Positions 62,835 through 64,000 of a DNA stretch of 64,000 nt are shown here, piece after piece. Positions within the stretch are counted from its first letter, which is position 1; the number at the start of each line of letters is the position of its first letter. The stretch is from Wuchereria bancrofti (lineage: Eukaryota; Nematoda; Chromadorea; Rhabditida; Onchocercidae): assembly GCA_005281725.1 (NCBI GenBank), contig SSBO01000012.1, forward strand, positions 19,481,060-19,545,059, written 5' to 3'. A program made the position numbers and the translations under genes. Below the pieces are notes generated by a model. That model was given only the letters and a program-made list of their open reading frames with translations. It searched no databases and was not told the origin of the DNA.

Positions 62835-64000
62835 TTAACAATTATTATTGATGATATTTTTGAGGATATCGGGAGTGAGATCGGGACATTCGTCGAATCC
62901 ATCATCTTTCCTTTCTCTTTTTTCATCGATATCGACAACAACATCACTACTATTACCTCCCTCTCTTCCTCCTCTTCTTCCTCCTCCTTCCCTTCCTCCT
63001 CCTCCTTCTCCTTTTCCATTTGTAGTACCAGCATCTTTTTCCTTTTCTGGTGACTGTTCTGGTTCTATACTCCCTTTCGAGACACTTTTCTAAAGTTACA
63101 GAAGTAGGATTTAAAATGAATGTTTGAATTCAAAGATTTCAAATAAGATGAGGATCGAATTATTGATTAGTTTAAGATTTATGCTATGAATAGATTGGAA
63201 ATGATGTGAATTCAAATGATAATGAATAATAAGGAATGCATATATTACATAGGTTCAATGAATGAACTAGCAATAGGAAATATGTGATAGAATAATAATT
63301 AGTCTATCATTCTATACACAATGCTAATTATCTTTAATTTTACTAATTGATACTAATTGATTTTAATTTTACTAATTGCTAACTGATTTTAATTTTAATT
63401 AATTTCAAAGTTTTTTACCTTGTCTTAGATGAAAAAACCATAGCAAAAAAAAAAAAAGAAAAAGGAAAACAATTCAAACACGTTGCAACAACAGTAAAAA
63501 TTGGTTTCACGAATGACGAGAAATTCATTTATTCATTGAATTTTCTGTTTCAGTTATTTGATTGCAGTAAGTTTCTTAATTACCTATGTATATTTTATAT
63601 TGATTCATTAATTTTTACGTATTTCATCTCTTTTGATTCTATTTCTATTCCTTCTATTACTATTGTTCCTGATTTTACTTCTATCCATTATAAATTCTTG
63701 TTTTGAAGTATTGAATTTCATAACTACTAGTTTATCGTGATAATGTAAACTTGCATATCACTAATAACACAAATATCCCAGTTCCAGTATCCATTAAATT
63801 CTTTTCTTTTTTCAGTCATAAACTTGACAGAAGTTTTTGATCATCTTTTTCCTTTTTTTTTTTTCTGTAAAAGAAAAAAGAACTACAAATTATTCAAAAT
63901 ACGAAACAACAACATTAGAAATTAACGATTACCTTATTATCAACTTTTAACTCGGCGGATAGTGAATCTTCAAATGGAATCGTACTGACAGGTGTTTGCG
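62835..64000 (-). CDS. 3' end of an unidentified minus-strand gene (partial)
   Basis: Two exons are visible. The first (64000-63933, continuing off the window) reads QTPVSTIPFEDSLSAELK and ends at an AATAAG/GTAATC donor. The last (63089-62835) starts after an ACTTTAG acceptor, joins in phase 0 and encodes 84 residues to a TAA. It has a Ser/Glu-rich start (EPEQSPEKEKD), a Gly/Arg/Glu low-complexity middle from a CTC/CCT repeat, then DVVVDIDEKRERKDDGFDE and a conserved-looking end, CPDLTPDILKNIINNNC. The other frames over the repeat are shadows. The product is not recognised. It is probably a disordered C-terminal tail of a larger protein. Confidence 0.6.
62940..63020. repeat. CTC/CCT triplet-rich tract encoding a Gly/Arg/Glu-rich stretch on the minus strand
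   Basis: CTTCCTCCTC-type triplets. On the minus strand, in the chosen frame, they read GGA, AGA and GAA codons. Confidence 0.8.

Noticed and set aside
1..64000. Bacterial endosymbiont inserts, mitochondrial copies, CRISPR arrays, spliced-leader RNA gene, intact transposons
   Set aside because: No stretch with bacterial-type codon use, no regular spaced repeats, no spliced-leader sequence and no transposase or reverse-transcriptase motifs were seen.

Overview
The window looks like chromosomal DNA of a nematode, most probably a filarial (clade III) worm. The non-coding DNA is extremely AT-rich, the genes carry many introns (70 bp to 2 kb), 3' splice sites mostly read TTTCAG or TTTAG, and several start codons sit within a few bases of such an acceptor, as expected for spliced-leader trans-splicing. 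The species cannot be fixed from sequence alone. No bacterial (Wolbachia-like) insert, mitochondrial piece, CRISPR array, rRNA or convincing tRNA was seen. All calls below come from reading codons and splice phases by eye; no search was run.

Layout. 1-9.3 kb is AT-rich and repeat-rich, with an 848-base run of N inside an ATTC microsatellite and one doubtful terminal-exon pair near the left edge. 9343-13458 (+) is a six-exon SOX (HMG-box) transcription factor with a long polyglutamine tract. 14931-16297 (-) is a three-exon gene for an unrecognised 135-residue protein, convergent with the SOX gene; its exons are each too short to stand out as long ORFs but join in phase. 16.3-27.2 kb is mostly gene-poor, with a cluster of candidate terminal exons at 22967-23502 (+). 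27228-31817 (+) is a six-exon M6/proteolipid-protein (PLP) family four-pass membrane protein. 31.8-33.8 kb is intergenic and includes a GC-richer patch with a perfect TGACGTCA site and several ACGTG cores.

33841-60506 (+) holds one very large gene of about 69 exons for a USP9X/fat-facets-type deubiquitinase of roughly 3,090 residues. The conserved N-terminal helical region, a ubiquitin-like segment, the full USP catalytic domain (Cys and His boxes, zinc finger) and the C-terminal helical region are all present, and the protein ends in two PPxY motifs. A few junctions remain unresolved and are marked. 62835-64000 (-) is the 3' end of another, unidentified gene that converges on the deubiquitinase gene.

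The genes do not form an operon or an evident pathway. They are ordinary, separately spaced animal genes: a developmental regulator, a neuronal-type membrane protein, a ubiquitin-pathway enzyme and two proteins of unknown function. The most useful new items are the hidden 135-residue gene, the candidate alternative 3' exons near 23 kb, the twin PPxY tail of the deubiquitinase, and an intron bounded by a 12-bp direct repeat that suggests intron gain by duplication.
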